Source of the DNA: DATMGU01 sp035555315 | GTDB lineage: Bacteria > Pseudomonadota > Alphaproteobacteria > ATCC43930 > CGMCC-115725 | Direction of reading: 5' to 3' | Assembly (NCBI GenBank): GCA_035555315.1 | Contig: DATMGU010000046.1 | Location: 248,001 to 312,000, forward strand | DNA length: 64,000 nucleotides | In this document: positions 1-10,100 of the stretch, piece by piece | Layout of the letters: the number at the start of each line of letters is the position of its first letter | Numbering within the stretch: the first letter of the stretch is position 1 | Notes under the pieces: generated by a model | What the model was told of the DNA's origin: nothing | Databases searched by the model: none | What the model saw: the letters and a program-made list of their open reading frames with translations, nothing else | Translations under genes and position numbers: made by a program

Positions 1-1256
1 TCGTGCCGCGTGGCGCCGGCACGTCGCTGTCCGGTGGTGCCCTGCCGCTGGCCGATGCCATCACCCTCGGGATGGGCAAGCTCAACCGCGTGCTGGAGGT
101 GGATTACGCCAATCGCTGCGCCGTGGTGCAGCCGGGCGTCACCAATCTGGGCATCACCCGCGCCGTCGAGGCCGAGGGGTTCTATTACGCGCCGGATCCG
201 TCGAGCCAGATCGCCTGCACCATCGGCGGCAATGTCGCCGAGAATTCCGGCGGCGTGCATTGCTTGAAATACGGTCTCACCACCAACAACGTGCTGGGTG
301 TCGAACTGGTGCTGATGAACGGCGACGTGATCCGGCTGGGCGGCAAGCAACTCGACAGCGAGGGCTACGACCTGCTGGGCGTCGTCACCGGGTCGGAGGG
401 GCTGCTGGGCGTCATCACCGAGGTGACGGTGCGCATCTTGCCCCGGCCGGCCAATCTGAAGGCGATGATGCTGGGCTTTCCATCGAGCGAGGCGGCCGGC
501 AATTGCGTCGCCCGGGTGATCGGCGCCGGAATCATCCCGGCCGGCATGGAGATGATGGATCAACTGGCGATCCAGGCGGCGGAGGCCTTTGTCAAGGTCG
601 GCTATCCGCTCGACGTCGCGGCCTTGCTGATCGTCGAGCTGGATGGTCCGATGGTCGAGATCGACCATCTGATGGAGCGGTTGACCGAGATCGCGGCTGC
701 GAGCGGCGCCACCTCGTGCCGGATCAGCGCCAGCGAGGAAGAGCGGCTGGGCTTCTGGGCCGGGCGCAAGGCGGCGTTCCCGGCGGTCGGCCGCATCTCG
801 CCGGATTATTATTGCATGGACGGCACGATCCCGCGGCGGACCCTGCCGCTGGTGCTGCGCAAGATGACCGAATTGTCGCTCCATTACGGGCTACGCGTCG
901 CCAACGTCTTCCACGCGGGCGACGGCAACCTGCATCCGTTGATCCTCTACGATGCGAACCAGCCCGGCGAGTTGGACAAGGCGGAGGCATTCGGCAGCGA
1001 TATCCTGCGGCTCTGCGTCGAAGTCGGCGGTGTGCTGACCGGCGAACATGGCGTCGGCGTCGAGAAGCGCGACCTGATGGGCACGATGTTCAACGACATC
1101 GATCTCGACCACCAGATGCGCGTCAAATGCGCCTTCGATCCGCAACATCTGCTGAACCCTGGCAAGGTGTTTCCGGAACTGCGCCGCTGCGCCGAGCTGG
1201 GCCGCATGCATATCCATCACGGGGCGCTGCCGTTCCCGGACCTGCCGCGCTTCTAA
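1..1256 (+). CDS. glcD: Glycolate oxidase FAD-binding subunit GlcD (5' partial)
   Basis: FAD-linked subunit of glycolate oxidase, which oxidises glycolate to glyoxylate together with GlcE and GlcF at the membrane. The frame is already open at the first base. It enters within the FAD-binding PCMH domain at PRGAGTSLSGGALP, so the N-terminus lies outside the window and the GTG at base 3 is an internal valine. Visible hallmarks are GGNVAENSGG, the segment around VTGSEGLLGVITEVT, and the C-terminal FAD-oxidase motif HAGDGNLHPLILYD followed by GEHGVGVEKR. It ends 10 bases before glcE and is clearly the first visible gene of a glcDEF operon. Confidence 0.95.
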   Translation, partial: VPRGAGTSLSGGALPLADAITLGMGKLNRVLEVDYANRCAVVQPGVTNLGITRAVEAEGFYYAPDPSSQIACTIGGNVAENSGGVHCLKYGLTTNNVLGVELVLMNGDVIRLGGKQLDSEGYDLLGVVTGSEGLLGVITEVTVRILPRPANLKAMMLGFPSSEAAGNCVARVIGAGIIPAGMEMMDQLAIQAAEAFVKVGYPLDVAALLIVELDGPMVEIDHLMERLTEIAAASGATSCRISASEEERLGFWAGRKAAFPAVGRISPDYYCMDGTIPRRTLPLVLRKMTELSLHYGLRVANVFHAGDGNLHPLILYDANQPGELDKAEAFGSDILRLCVEVGGVLTGEHGVGVEKRDLMGTMFNDIDLDHQMRVKCAFDPQHLLNPGKVFPELRRCAELGRMHIHHGALPFPDLPRF

Positions 1257-1266
1257 CAGTTAGCCA

Positions 1267-2526
1267 GTGGCAGCCGTGACGCTTATTCAACCCGAGACTC
1301 CACAACAGCTCTGCGACGCCGTCGCCGAGGCGGTGGCCGAGCGCGTGCCGATGGAAATCGTCGGTCACGGCACCAAACGGGGCTTCGGCCATCCGGTGCA
1401 GGCGGCTCACACGCTGGTGCTCAACCGGTTGTCCGGTGTGACGCTTTACGAGCCTGACGAGCTGGTGTTGACCGCCGCGGCGGGCACACCGCTCGCCGAG
1501 ATCGAGGCCCTACTGGCGGCGAATGGCCAGCATCTGGCGTTCGAACCGGCCGATCTGGCGCCGTTGCTGGGGGGTGAAGGGCTGCTGGGCGGGGGCCCCA
1601 CCATCGGTGGCGTGGTTGCCTGTAACCTCGCCGGGCCGCGGCGCATCCAGTCGGGGGCCGCGCGCGACCATGTGCTGGGCTTCACCGCCGTCAGTGGCCG
1701 GGCGGAAGTGTTCAAGTCGGGCGGCCGGGTCGTCAAGAACGTTACCGGCTACGATCTCTCGAAGCTGATGACCGGTTCGTTCGGCACGCTGGCGGTCTTG
1801 GCCGAGGTCACCGTCAAGGTGCTGCCCCGGCCGGAGAAGACTCGGACCGTCCTGATCTTCGGCCTCGACTGTGCCGCCGCGGTTGATGCGTTGACCCGCG
1901 CGCTGGCGACCCCGCATGAGGTTTCCGGCGCGGCGTTTCTGCCGGCACCGATCGCCGCGCGTGCGCCGGTCGGCCGGGTCGCCGGGGGCGGCCGGTCGGT
2001 CACCGCGTTGCGGGTCGAGGGGCCGGGCCCTTCCGTCCTGTTCCGGGCTTCGGCGCTGGCTGCCGATATCGGGCCAGGTGTCGAGGTGGACGAACTGCAC
2101 AGTCACAATTCCGCCGCCCTGTGGCGCTGGCTCGCCGATGTCGGCCCGTTCGCCGCCGATCCATTTAGCGCCGACCGGCAATCGGTCGTCTGGCGCCTGT
2201 CGATCCCGCCCAGCCTGGTGCCCGCCCTGCTACGTGGGCTGGCGGTGGATGACGCGCGGTATTTTCTCGATTGGGCCGGCGGCCTGGTCTGGCTGGCTCT
2301 GCCGCCGGAGGCCGAACTCGATGGCGGTGCGGCACGGGTGCGCCGGGTGTTGGCGGGGCTCGGCGCCGGTTACGCCACCCTGGTCCGGGCACCCGACGCG
2401 CTGCGCGGCGCGGTGCCGGTGTTTCAGCCGCAGGAGCCCGCCCTTGCCGCCTTGACGCGGCGGATCAAAGACAGTTTCGATCCGGCCGGGGTGTTGAATC
2501 CCGGTCGTCTCTATCCGGGGACCTGA
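1267..2526 (+). CDS. glcE: Glycolate oxidase FAD-binding subunit GlcE
   Basis: Second FAD-binding subunit of glycolate oxidase. The 419-residue protein has an N-terminal PCMH fold. It contains GHGTKRGFG near residue 37, the glycine-rich stretch LLGGEGLLGGGPTIGGVVACN and GRVVKNVTGYDLSKLMTGSFG, all typical of GlcE. The tail DPAGVLNPGRLYPG matches the family C-terminus. The start is GTG at 1267; a second in-frame GTG lies three codons downstream. The gene is tightly spaced between glcD and glcF, so the three subunits should be made from one transcript. Confidence 0.93.
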   Translation: MAAVTLIQPETPQQLCDAVAEAVAERVPMEIVGHGTKRGFGHPVQAAHTLVLNRLSGVTLYEPDELVLTAAAGTPLAEIEALLAANGQHLAFEPADLAPLLGGEGLLGGGPTIGGVVACNLAGPRRIQSGAARDHVLGFTAVSGRAEVFKSGGRVVKNVTGYDLSKLMTGSFGTLAVLAEVTVKVLPRPEKTRTVLIFGLDCAAAVDALTRALATPHEVSGAAFLPAPIAARAPVGRVAGGGRSVTALRVEGPGPSVLFRASALAADIGPGVEVDELHSHNSAALWRWLADVGPFAADPFSADRQSVVWRLSIPPSLVPALLRGLAVDDARYFLDWAGGLVWLALPPEAELDGGAARVRRVLAGLGAGYATLVRAPDALRGAVPVFQPQEPALAALTRRIKDSFDPAGVLNPGRLYPGT

Positions 2527-2532
2527 CGCCCG

Positions 2533-3825
2533 ATGCAGACCCATTTCAGCCTGGCGCAACTGGCCGATCCGGCGACAAGGTCGTCCGAGGCGATCCTGCG
2601 CAGCTGTGTGCATTGCGGCTTCTGCACCGCGACCTGTCCGACCTATGTGCTGCTCGGCGACGAACTCGATAGCCCGCGCGGCCGGATCTACCTGATCAAG
2701 GACATGCTGGAGCAGTCGAAGCCGGCGACACCCCAGGTGGTGAAGCATATCGACCGCTGCCTGTCCTGCCTGTCCTGCATGACGACCTGCCCGTCCGGGG
2801 TCAATTACATGCATCTGGTCGATCATGCCCGGGTGCATATCGAGAAGACCCATCGGCGACCTTGGCCGGAACGCTTGCTGCGCGACCTTCTCGCCGGGTT
2901 GTTGCCGCGGCCCGGCCTGTTCCGTGTGGCGCTGCTCGGCGCCTGGATGGCACGGCCGTTCCGGGCGTTGCTGCCCGGCCGGCTGAAGACGCTGGTCGGA
3001 ATGGCGCCGAAACGGTTGGCCCCGCCTTCACCGGTCGACCGGCCGCAGGTGTTCGCCGCGGAGGGCGTGCGGCGGCGGCGGGTGGCGCTGCTCAGCGGCT
3101 GTGCCCAGCAGGTCTTGGCGCCGCAGATCAACGAGGCGACGATCCGCCTGCTGACCCGGCATGGTTGCGAGGTCGTGATCGCCAAGGGGGCGGGCTGTTG
3201 CGGATCGCTGGTCCATCACATGGGGCGCGAGGCGCCGGCCCTGGCATCGGCGCGGGCGAATATCGATGCCTGGTGCCGGGAGGCGGATGGCGCCGGCCTC
3301 GACGCGATCATCGTCAACGCCTCGGGCTGTGGCACCACGCTTAAGGATTACGGCTTCATGCTGCGCGAGGATCCGGCCTATGCCGTCAAGGCCGCGCGTG
3401 TGGCGGCGCTCGCCCGCGACGTGACCGAGGTGATGGCCGAATTGGGTTTGCGGCCCCCCGCGGCACCGACCGGTGCCACGGTCGCCTATCATTCGGCCTG
3501 CTCGATGCAGCACGGCCAGGGCATCCGCACCGAGCCGAAGTCGCTGCTCGCCGCGGCGGGGTTCATCGTTAGGGATGTCCCCGACGGGCATCTCTGCTGT
3601 GGCTCGGCCGGCACTTATAATCTGCTGCAGCCGGCGCTGGCGACCCAGTTGCGCGATCGCAAGGTCGAGCAAATCGCCTCTGTGCGACCCGACCTTATCG
3701 CCGCCGGCAATATCGGCTGCATGACGCAGATCGCTTCCGGCACGGGGCTGCCGGTCGTGCATACGGTGGAATTGCTGGATTGGGCGACCGGCGGTCCGCG
3801 ACCGGCAGGGCTGGCGGCGATCTAG
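2533..3825 (+). CDS. glcF: Glycolate oxidase iron-sulfur subunit GlcF
   Basis: Iron-sulfur subunit passing electrons from glycolate oxidation to the respiratory chain. Two ferredoxin-type 4Fe-4S motifs are complete: cysteines 25, 28, 31, 35 (CVHCGFCTATCP) and 76, 79, 82, 86 (CLSCLSCMTTCP). Two cysteine-rich CCG domains follow, with GAGCCGSLVHHMG near residue 218 and HLCCGSAGTYNLLQP near residue 355. The length of 430 residues is slightly above the E. coli protein. It starts with ATG 6 bases after glcE and ends 6 bases from the convergent glycosyltransferase gene. Confidence 0.95.
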   Translation: MQTHFSLAQLADPATRSSEAILRSCVHCGFCTATCPTYVLLGDELDSPRGRIYLIKDMLEQSKPATPQVVKHIDRCLSCLSCMTTCPSGVNYMHLVDHARVHIEKTHRRPWPERLLRDLLAGLLPRPGLFRVALLGAWMARPFRALLPGRLKTLVGMAPKRLAPPSPVDRPQVFAAEGVRRRRVALLSGCAQQVLAPQINEATIRLLTRHGCEVVIAKGAGCCGSLVHHMGREAPALASARANIDAWCREADGAGLDAIIVNASGCGTTLKDYGFMLREDPAYAVKAARVAALARDVTEVMAELGLRPPAAPTGATVAYHSACSMQHGQGIRTEPKSLLAAAGFIVRDVPDGHLCCGSAGTYNLLQPALATQLRDRKVEQIASVRPDLIAAGNIGCMTQIASGTGLPVVHTVELLDWATGGPRPAGLAAI

Positions 3826-3831
3826 GCCTGC

Positions 3832-4647
3832 TTAGTCCGGGCGAACGATCGGGCGTTTCGCCCGGCGCTGCAGCCACATCACGCCGATGATATCGGTGAT
3901 GCCGACCCAGAGCCGGTCCATCGTGCCGTAATTGGAATGACCCCGTTCGCGCGGCCGATGGTTGACCCGTACCGAGACGACGCGGCCGCCGGCGCGGATC
4001 ACCAGGGCTGGCAGAAAACGATGCATATGGTCGAAATACGGCAGGTCCAAAAACGTGTCGCGACGGAACAGCTTGAGGCCGCAGCCGGTATCCGGCGTGG
4101 CGTCGCCCAACAGCCGGGCGCGCACCCGGTTGGCGATGCGCGAGGAGAGCCGTTTGATCGCCGTATCGCGCCGCTTTGCCCGGTGGCCCGCGATCAGCAA
4201 CGGCAGATCCCCCGGAGTGGCGGCTGCCGCCGCACCGCCGCCGCCGACTTCCATCGCCATGCGCCACAAGGCGGGGATATCGGCCGGATCGTTCTGGCCG
4301 TCGCCGTCCAGCGTCGCGATCCAGCGCGCCGCCGCCGCCTTGACGCCGGTGCGGACCGCCGTGCTTTGGCCATAACTCTGGTCGTGGCGAAGCAGGCGCA
4401 ACGTCGGATGCGCCGTCATCAGGCCGCGAACGCGCGCCGCCGTCTCGTCGGTGCTGCCGTCATCGACATAGATGATCTCGTAGCCGGGGCCGCCGGCCAG
4501 CGCCGCGGCGATCTCCGCTACCAACGGTGCGATGTTCTCGGCTTCGTTGCGCACCGGAATGACAACGGACAGATCTGTGATGGGTTGGTTCACGGTCGGA
4601 ACGAACTCTGGTGACGGGCCTTTCGGCCGCGGCTCGGGCAACCGCAT
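3832..4647 (-). CDS. Family 2 glycosyltransferase, dolichyl-phosphate mannosyltransferase-like
   Basis: GT-A fold transferase, probably moving a sugar from a nucleotide donor to a polyprenyl phosphate at the inner membrane. The start of the fold (LSVVIPVRNEAENI), the donor-binding YVDDGSTDETA and the DxD-like LDGDGQNDP are all present, as is the HRPRERGHSNYG segment typical of DPM1-like enzymes. The short hydrophobic end WVGITDIIGVMWLQRRAKR suggests one membrane anchor and no large C-terminal membrane domain. I chose the ATG at 4647 (271 residues). An upstream in-frame TTG at 4686 and a downstream GTG are alternatives. The sugar and acceptor are not evident. Confidence 0.82.
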   Translation of the reverse strand: MRLPEPRPKGPSPEFVPTVNQPITDLSVVIPVRNEAENIAPLVAEIAAALAGGPGYEIIYVDDGSTDETAARVRGLMTAHPTLRLLRHDQSYGQSTAVRTGVKAAAARWIATLDGDGQNDPADIPALWRMAMEVGGGGAAAAATPGDLPLLIAGHRAKRRDTAIKRLSSRIANRVRARLLGDATPDTGCGLKLFRRDTFLDLPYFDHMHRFLPALVIRAGGRVVSVRVNHRPRERGHSNYGTMDRLWVGITDIIGVMWLQRRAKRPIVRPD

Positions 4648-4812
4648 GGCAAGGACGCCCAGCTGGACAAGGCCCCAGCTAAACAAGGCGGGGCGTTTAG
4701 CACGTTTCGTACTGTCCGACCACGCTGAATGAGCCTCGGCGCCGTTATTAGCGCGATAGGGGGCGTGTCCAAATACTGGTCAGACCCTGGCCGGCGCACC
4801 ATAGTTGATGGC

Positions 4813-5367
4813 ATGCGCCATCTGGTCATCGCTCTCCTGCTCTGTGCCTCGCTCGGGATAGCGCCTGGCGCCGAGGCGTCGCAGCATGACAAGCGGCTGG
4901 ATGCGCTGTTCGCAGCGCTCAAGGCCAATCCCGCCCCTGATGCGGCGCATGATCTGGAGCAGCGGATCTGGCTGATCTGGGCGGAACCGGATCGGCCGGA
5001 AGCGGCCGCGCCGCTGCGGCTGGGCATGGTGGCGCTCGCTCATGACGATCTGCCGGCGGCGGATGCCGCCTTCGCCGCGGCCGTCGCCGCCGATCCCGAT
5101 TTCGCCGAAGCGTGGAACAAGCAGGCGACCGTCAGCTTTTTGCGCGGCGATTTCAGTGCATCGGTCACTCAGATCCAGCATGTTCTGGCGTTGGAGCCCC
5201 GGCATTTCGGCGCCCTATCCGGGCTCGGCCAGATTTATCTGGCGCTGGACAACAAGCCGGCTGCCCTGAAGGCATTCGAGGCGGCGCTTGCGATCGATCC
5301 GGCGCTCGCCTCGGTGCGCGAGGCGGTGGACGCGTTACGCAAGGTGGTTGGCGGCCAGCCGATCTGA
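4813..5367 (+). CDS. Exported TPR protein
   Basis: Periplasmic tetratricopeptide protein of 184 residues from the ATG at 4813. From this start it has a clear signal peptide: MRHLVIALLLCASLGIAPGAEAS, with a likely cut after AEA (22-23 residues). About three TPR units follow between residues 75 and 175 (for example AFAAAVAADPDFAEAWNKQA and the unit ending in FEAALAIDPALASVREAV). An in-frame ATG 28 codons upstream would bury the signal peptide, so the shorter form is preferred. Similar small TPR proteins are common in Rhodospirillales; the client is unknown. Confidence 0.75.
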   Translation: MRHLVIALLLCASLGIAPGAEASQHDKRLDALFAALKANPAPDAAHDLEQRIWLIWAEPDRPEAAAPLRLGMVALAHDDLPAADAAFAAAVAADPDFAEAWNKQATVSFLRGDFSASVTQIQHVLALEPRHFGALSGLGQIYLALDNKPAALKAFEAALAIDPALASVREAVDALRKVVGGQPI

Positions 5368-5421
5368 AGGTCGGACGACGCAGAACGAATGCCTGGCAAG
5401 CGATAACAGCAATTTTCTGTC

Positions 5422-5470
5422 CATAGTACCATTTCGGAACTATGTGGCCAATATTGCCCGGAAAATTGGC
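5422..5470 (+). promoter_or_regulatory. Two inverted repeats upstream of gltD
   Basis: The leader of the glutamate synthase operon holds two adjacent dyads. The first is CATAGTACC...GGAACTATG at 5422-5444, with 9-bp arms carrying one symmetrical mismatch. The second is GCCAAT...ATTGGC at 5447-5470. They lie about 70-120 bases upstream of the likely promoter, which suits regulator binding or an upstream transcript end. No regulator can be named from the sequence. Confidence 0.4.
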
Positions 5471-5540
5471 ACTCTTTGTGGCTCTTGAGCCGCGACCTGC
5501 AAAAAATAGGACCGAATTGGTACTTTACGTTGTTTTTCTG

Positions 5541-5569
5541 TTGGAATCGGCCGGATTGCCTGACTATAT
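5541..5569 (+). promoter_or_regulatory. Probable sigma-70 type promoter of gltDB
   Basis: TTGGAA at 5541-5546 is followed after 17 bases by CTATAT at 5564-5569. This is the best -35/-10 pair in the gap before gltD and leaves a leader of about 60 bases. The hexamers match the consensus only in part. Confidence 0.4.
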
Positions 5570-5634
5570 CGCGTTTTCCCGGTGGTCGATTTCCTCCGGC
5601 TCGCCCTCCTGTCCGAGGTTCTCCCGAGGTTATC

Positions 5635-7086
5635 ATGGCACAGCAGCAGCTTCTCAAATTCACCACCATCGGGAAGGCGATGCCGGAGAAGCGTCTGGCC
5701 GAGACGCGCCGCCAGGATTTCGGCGAGATCTACGCGGAGTTCGATCCGGCCGCGGCGCAGCAGCAGGCATCGCGCTGCTCGCAATGCGGTATTCCGTTCT
5801 GCCAAGTGCATTGCCCACTCTCGAACAACATCCCGGACTGGCTGATGCTGACCGCCGAGGGCCGGCTGGAAGAAGCCTACGAGATCTCGTCGGCGACCAA
5901 CAACTTCCCGGAGATCTGTGGCCGGATCTGCCCGCAGGATCGCCTGTGCGAAGGCAATTGCGTGATCGAGAAGGGGTTTGAATCGGTCAGCATTGGCTCG
6001 GTCGAGAAATACATCACCGACACCGCGTGGGAGCAAGGCTGGGTCAAGCCGCCGACGCCGCTTCGCGAGCTGTCGCAATCCGTCGGCATCATCGGTGCCG
6101 GGCCGGCCGGCCTTGCCGCCGCCGAGCAGCTGCGCCGGCGCGGCTACCAGGTGCATGTCTATGACCGCTACGACCGGGCCGGCGGGTTGATGATCTATGG
6201 CATCCCCAATTTCAAGCTGGAGAAATCCATCGTGCAGCGCCGCGAGGCCCTGCTGGTCGCGGGTGGCATCCAGTTTCACGGTAACTTCGAGATTGGCCGA
6301 GATGCCAGCTTGGAGGAGTTGCGGCAGCGCCATGACGCCGTGCTGATCGCGACTGGCGTCTATAAGGCCCGGCCGCTGACGGTTCCTGGTGTCGGCCTCG
6401 ACAACATCGTGGCGGCGTTGACCTATCTCACCGCCAGCAACCGCAAGGGCCTGGGCGATACGGTGCCTGAATTCGAGGACGGCACGCTCGATGCCGCCGG
6501 CAAGACCGTTGTCGTGATCGGCGGCGGCGATACGGCGATGGATTGCGTACGCACCGCCATCCGCCAGGGCGCGCGGTCGGTGAAATGCCTGTATCGCCGC
6601 AACAAACAGAACATGCCCGGCTCCCAGCGCGAGGTGCATCATGCCGAGGAGGAGGGGGTCGAGTTCGTCTGGCTGGCCGCTCCCCAGGCGCTCCTGGGCG
6701 ACGGGTCGGTGCGTCAAGTGCGCGCCGGGCGCATCCATCTGGGGGTCGCCGACAGCACCGGCCGGCAGATCCCGCGCGAGGTCGAGGACAGCCAGTTCGC
6801 CCTCGACGCCGATCTGGTCATCCTTGCTTTGGGCTTCGATCCCGAGGACGTGCCGACCTTGTTCGGCGCACCGGGTCTCTCGGTCAGCCGCTGGGGGACG
6901 GTCAAGGTCGACCATCGCAGCATGATGACCTCGGTCGATGGCGTGTTCGCCGCCGGCGATATCGTGCGCGGCGCATCCCTGGTCGTCTGGGCGGTGCGCG
7001 ATGGGCGCGACGCCGCCGATGCGATGGCGACATATCTCGCCGCCAAGGTCGCCGCCGGTACCGCGCCGTCGATCGCCGCCGAATAA
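5635..7086 (+). CDS. gltD: Glutamate synthase [NADPH] small subunit
   Basis: Beta subunit of NADPH-glutamate synthase. It takes electrons from NADPH through FAD and passes them via two 4Fe-4S clusters to GltB. The N-terminal region holds the cluster cysteines (RCSQCGIPFCQVHCP, then CGRICPQDRLCEGNC). Next come the FAD-binding GAGPAGLAAAEQLRRRG and the NADPH-binding VVIGGGDTAMDC, and the usual C-terminal FAD segment with GVFAAGDIVRGASLVVWAV. The ATG at 5635 with GAGGT 5 bases upstream gives 483 residues, the normal length; the frame is open further upstream but that part is non-coding. gltB follows after 44 bases. Confidence 0.96.
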   Translation: MAQQQLLKFTTIGKAMPEKRLAETRRQDFGEIYAEFDPAAAQQQASRCSQCGIPFCQVHCPLSNNIPDWLMLTAEGRLEEAYEISSATNNFPEICGRICPQDRLCEGNCVIEKGFESVSIGSVEKYITDTAWEQGWVKPPTPLRELSQSVGIIGAGPAGLAAAEQLRRRGYQVHVYDRYDRAGGLMIYGIPNFKLEKSIVQRREALLVAGGIQFHGNFEIGRDASLEELRQRHDAVLIATGVYKARPLTVPGVGLDNIVAALTYLTASNRKGLGDTVPEFEDGTLDAAGKTVVVIGGGDTAMDCVRTAIRQGARSVKCLYRRNKQNMPGSQREVHHAEEEGVEFVWLAAPQALLGDGSVRQVRAGRIHLGVADSTGRQIPREVEDSQFALDADLVILALGFDPEDVPTLFGAPGLSVSRWGTVKVDHRSMMTSVDGVFAAGDIVRGASLVVWAVRDGRDAADAMATYLAAKVAAGTAPSIAAE

Positions 7087-7130
7087 TTTACTCGACCACC
7101 GATTCACCCCGCCGCCTCGGGAGCCCGCTT

Positions 7131-10100
7131 ATGACCCATGATCCTCACAACCTATCCTCTCTGGATGGCGGCGAGCGTTTCGCCGCCGAGTGGCGGGACA
7201 ACGCGCGGCGTCTCACCGAGGGCGGCCTCTATGATCCGGCCGACGAGCACGACGCCTGCGGTGTCGGCTTGGTGGCTTCCATCGACGGCAAGCCGCGCCG
7301 TCAGGTGGTCGAGGCGGCGATCGGCGCGCTGAAATCGGTTTGGCATCGCGGCGCGGTCGATGCGGATGGCAAGACCGGCGATGGCGCTGGCATCCATGTG
7401 CAGATCCCCGAGGCGTTCTTCCGCGCCCATATCGCGCATCACGGCAATGACGCGGCCGGCGCCCCGCTGGCGATCGGCATGGTGTTCCTGCCGCGCACCG
7501 ACCTCGATGGGCAGGAGCGCTGCCGCACCGTGGTCGAGACCGAGATCCTGAATTTTGGCTATGCGATCTATGGCTGGCGGCAGGTGCCGGTGAACATCGA
7601 CATCATCGGTGAAAAGGCCAACGCGACCCGGCCCGAGATCGAGCAGATCATGATCGCCAATACCCGCGGCGTGCCGGCCGACCGGTTCGAGCGAGATCTC
7701 TACGTGCTGCGCCGGCGGATCGAAAAGCGCGTGATCGCCGACCAGATCCGAGATTTCTATATCTGCTCGTTGAGCTCCAACTCGCTGATCTACAAGGGCA
7801 TGTTCCTGGCGGAGCAGCTCACCTCGTTCTATCCGGATCTGCTGGACGAGCGGTTCATCTCGGCCTTCGCCATCTTCCATCAGCGATATTCGACCAACAC
7901 CTTTCCGACCTGGCCGCTGGCCCAGCCGTTTCGCATCCTGGCGCATAACGGCGAGATCAACACGCTGCGTGGCAACCTCAACTGGATGAAAAGCCACGAG
8001 ACGCGGATGGCGGCCGATGTGTTCGGGCCGCATGCGGACGATCTGAAGCCGGTCGTCCAGGCCAGCGGATCGGATTCGGCCGCCCTCGACAACGTCTTCG
8101 AGGTGTTGTTGCGCAGCGGCCGCAACCTGCCGATGACCAAGGCCCTGATGGTGCCCGAGGCCTATTCGAACAGCCCGTCGATGCCGCAGGCGCATCGCGA
8201 TCTCTACAGCTATTGCAACTCTGTCATGGAGCCCTGGGACGGTCCCGCCGCCCTCGCCATGACCGACGGCCGCTGGGTCCTGGCCGGGATGGATCGCAAC
8301 GGGTTGCGGCCGATGCGCTACACCGTCACCGCCGATGGCATCCTGGCGGTCGGCTCGGAGACCGGCATGGTCCGGGTCAACGAGACCGAGGTCGTCGAAA
8401 AGGGTCGGTTGGGGCCGGGGCAGATGATCGGCGTCGATCTCGCCGCCGGCAAGCTGTACCGCGACCGCGAGATCAAGGACATGCTGGCCGGCAGCCAACC
8501 GTTCAGCGAATGGGTGAAGCGGATAACCGTGCTGGACAGCCTGATCCAGAAATCCGGCGGCTCCGAAGCGGCGGAGCTGGACCGCGAGATGCTGCGCCGC
8601 CGCCAGGTCTCCGTCGGCTGGACGCTCGAAGAACTGGAACTGATCCTCCAGCCGATGATCGAAGACGGCAAGGAAGCGGTCGGCTCGATGGGCGACGACA
8701 CGCCGCTCGCCGTGCTGTCCGACCGCTATCGGCCGCTGCATCATTTCTTCCGCCAGAACTTCAGCCAGGTCACCAACCCGCCGATCGACAGCCTGCGCGA
8801 ACGGCGGGTCATGACGCTGACAACGCGGCTCGGCAATCTCGGCAATATCCTGGAAGAGAGCGATAGTCAGACCAGGCTGCTGCAGCTCGCCTCGCCGGTG
8901 CTGACCAACGGCGAATTCGCTGCGATGCGAGCCTACATGGCGAAGACCGCGGTCGAGATCAACTGCACCTTTCCGGTGCCCGAGGAAGGGGCCTCGGATG
9001 CGGGCTCGGCGTTGCGCGAGGCGATCCGCCGGATCCGGCTGGAGGCCGAGGACGCGGTGCGCGGTGGCTGTACCCATGTCATCCTGTCCGACCAGGCGGT
9101 CTCGGCCGGGCGCTGCGGCATCCCGATGATCCTCGCCACCGGTGCCGTGCACAGCCATCTGGTGCGCCAACAGCTGCGCACCTTCACTTCGCTCACCGTG
9201 CGCTCGGCCGAATGCCTCGATGTGCACTACTTCGCGGTGCTGATCGGCGTCGGCGCCACCACGGTCAACGCCTATCTGGCGCAGGAAACCATCGCCGACC
9301 GGCATCGCCGCGGCTTGCTGCCCGGCGTCACTCTGGAACAGGCGCTGGCGCGTTTCAAAAAGGCGGTCGATGACGGGCTGCTGAAGATCATGTCCAAGAT
9401 GGGTATCTCGGTCATCTCCTCGTACCGCGGCGCCTATAATTTCGAAGCGCTCGGCCTGTCGCGCTCGCTGGTCGCCGAGTTCTTCCCCGGCATGACCTCG
9501 AAGATCTCCGGTATCGGGTTGCAGGGCATCCAGTTGAAGGTGCTGGAGATCCACAAGCTGGGCTTTTCCCAGGACTTCGTGGCGCTGCCGGTCGGCGGCT
9601 ATTACCGCTATCGGCGCAACGGCGAGAAGCACGCGCTCGACGGCAGCCTGATTCACATCTTGCAGACCGCGGTCGCGACCGACAGCTATGCCACCTTCCG
9701 CAAATACAGCGAGGCGGTCCGCCGCGAGCCGCCGCTCAACCTGCGCGACCTCCTGGGCTTTACCACCAAGCGGGAGCCGGTCTCGATCGACGAGGTCGAG
9801 TCCATCACCGAGATCCGCAAGCGCCTGGTCGCACCCGGCATCTCGCTGGGGGCGCTTGGTCCCGAGGCGCATGAGACGCTGTCGATCGCGATGAACCGGA
9901 TCGGTGCCAAATCGGATAGCGGGGAGGGCGGCGAGGATCCGGCGCGCTATCGGCCACGCCAGAACGGCGACAATGCAAGCTCGGCGATCAAGCAGGTCGC
10001 CTCGGGCCGGTTCGGCGTGACCGCCGAATACCTCACCAATTGCCGCGAATTGGAGATCAAGGTCGCCCAAGGCGCCAAGCCGGGCGAGGGCGGCCAGCTG

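Noticed and set aside
5466..5482. Possible sigma-54 promoter (TTGGCAC...) before gltD
   Set aside because: The GG-to-GC spacing is one base too long and the -12 element is poor; the sigma-70 type pair at 5541-5569 fits better.
6543..7130. N-terminal extension of GltB by 196 codons
   Set aside because: It lies within gltD in another frame. The ATG at 7131 gives the expected 42-residue propeptide before Cys43.
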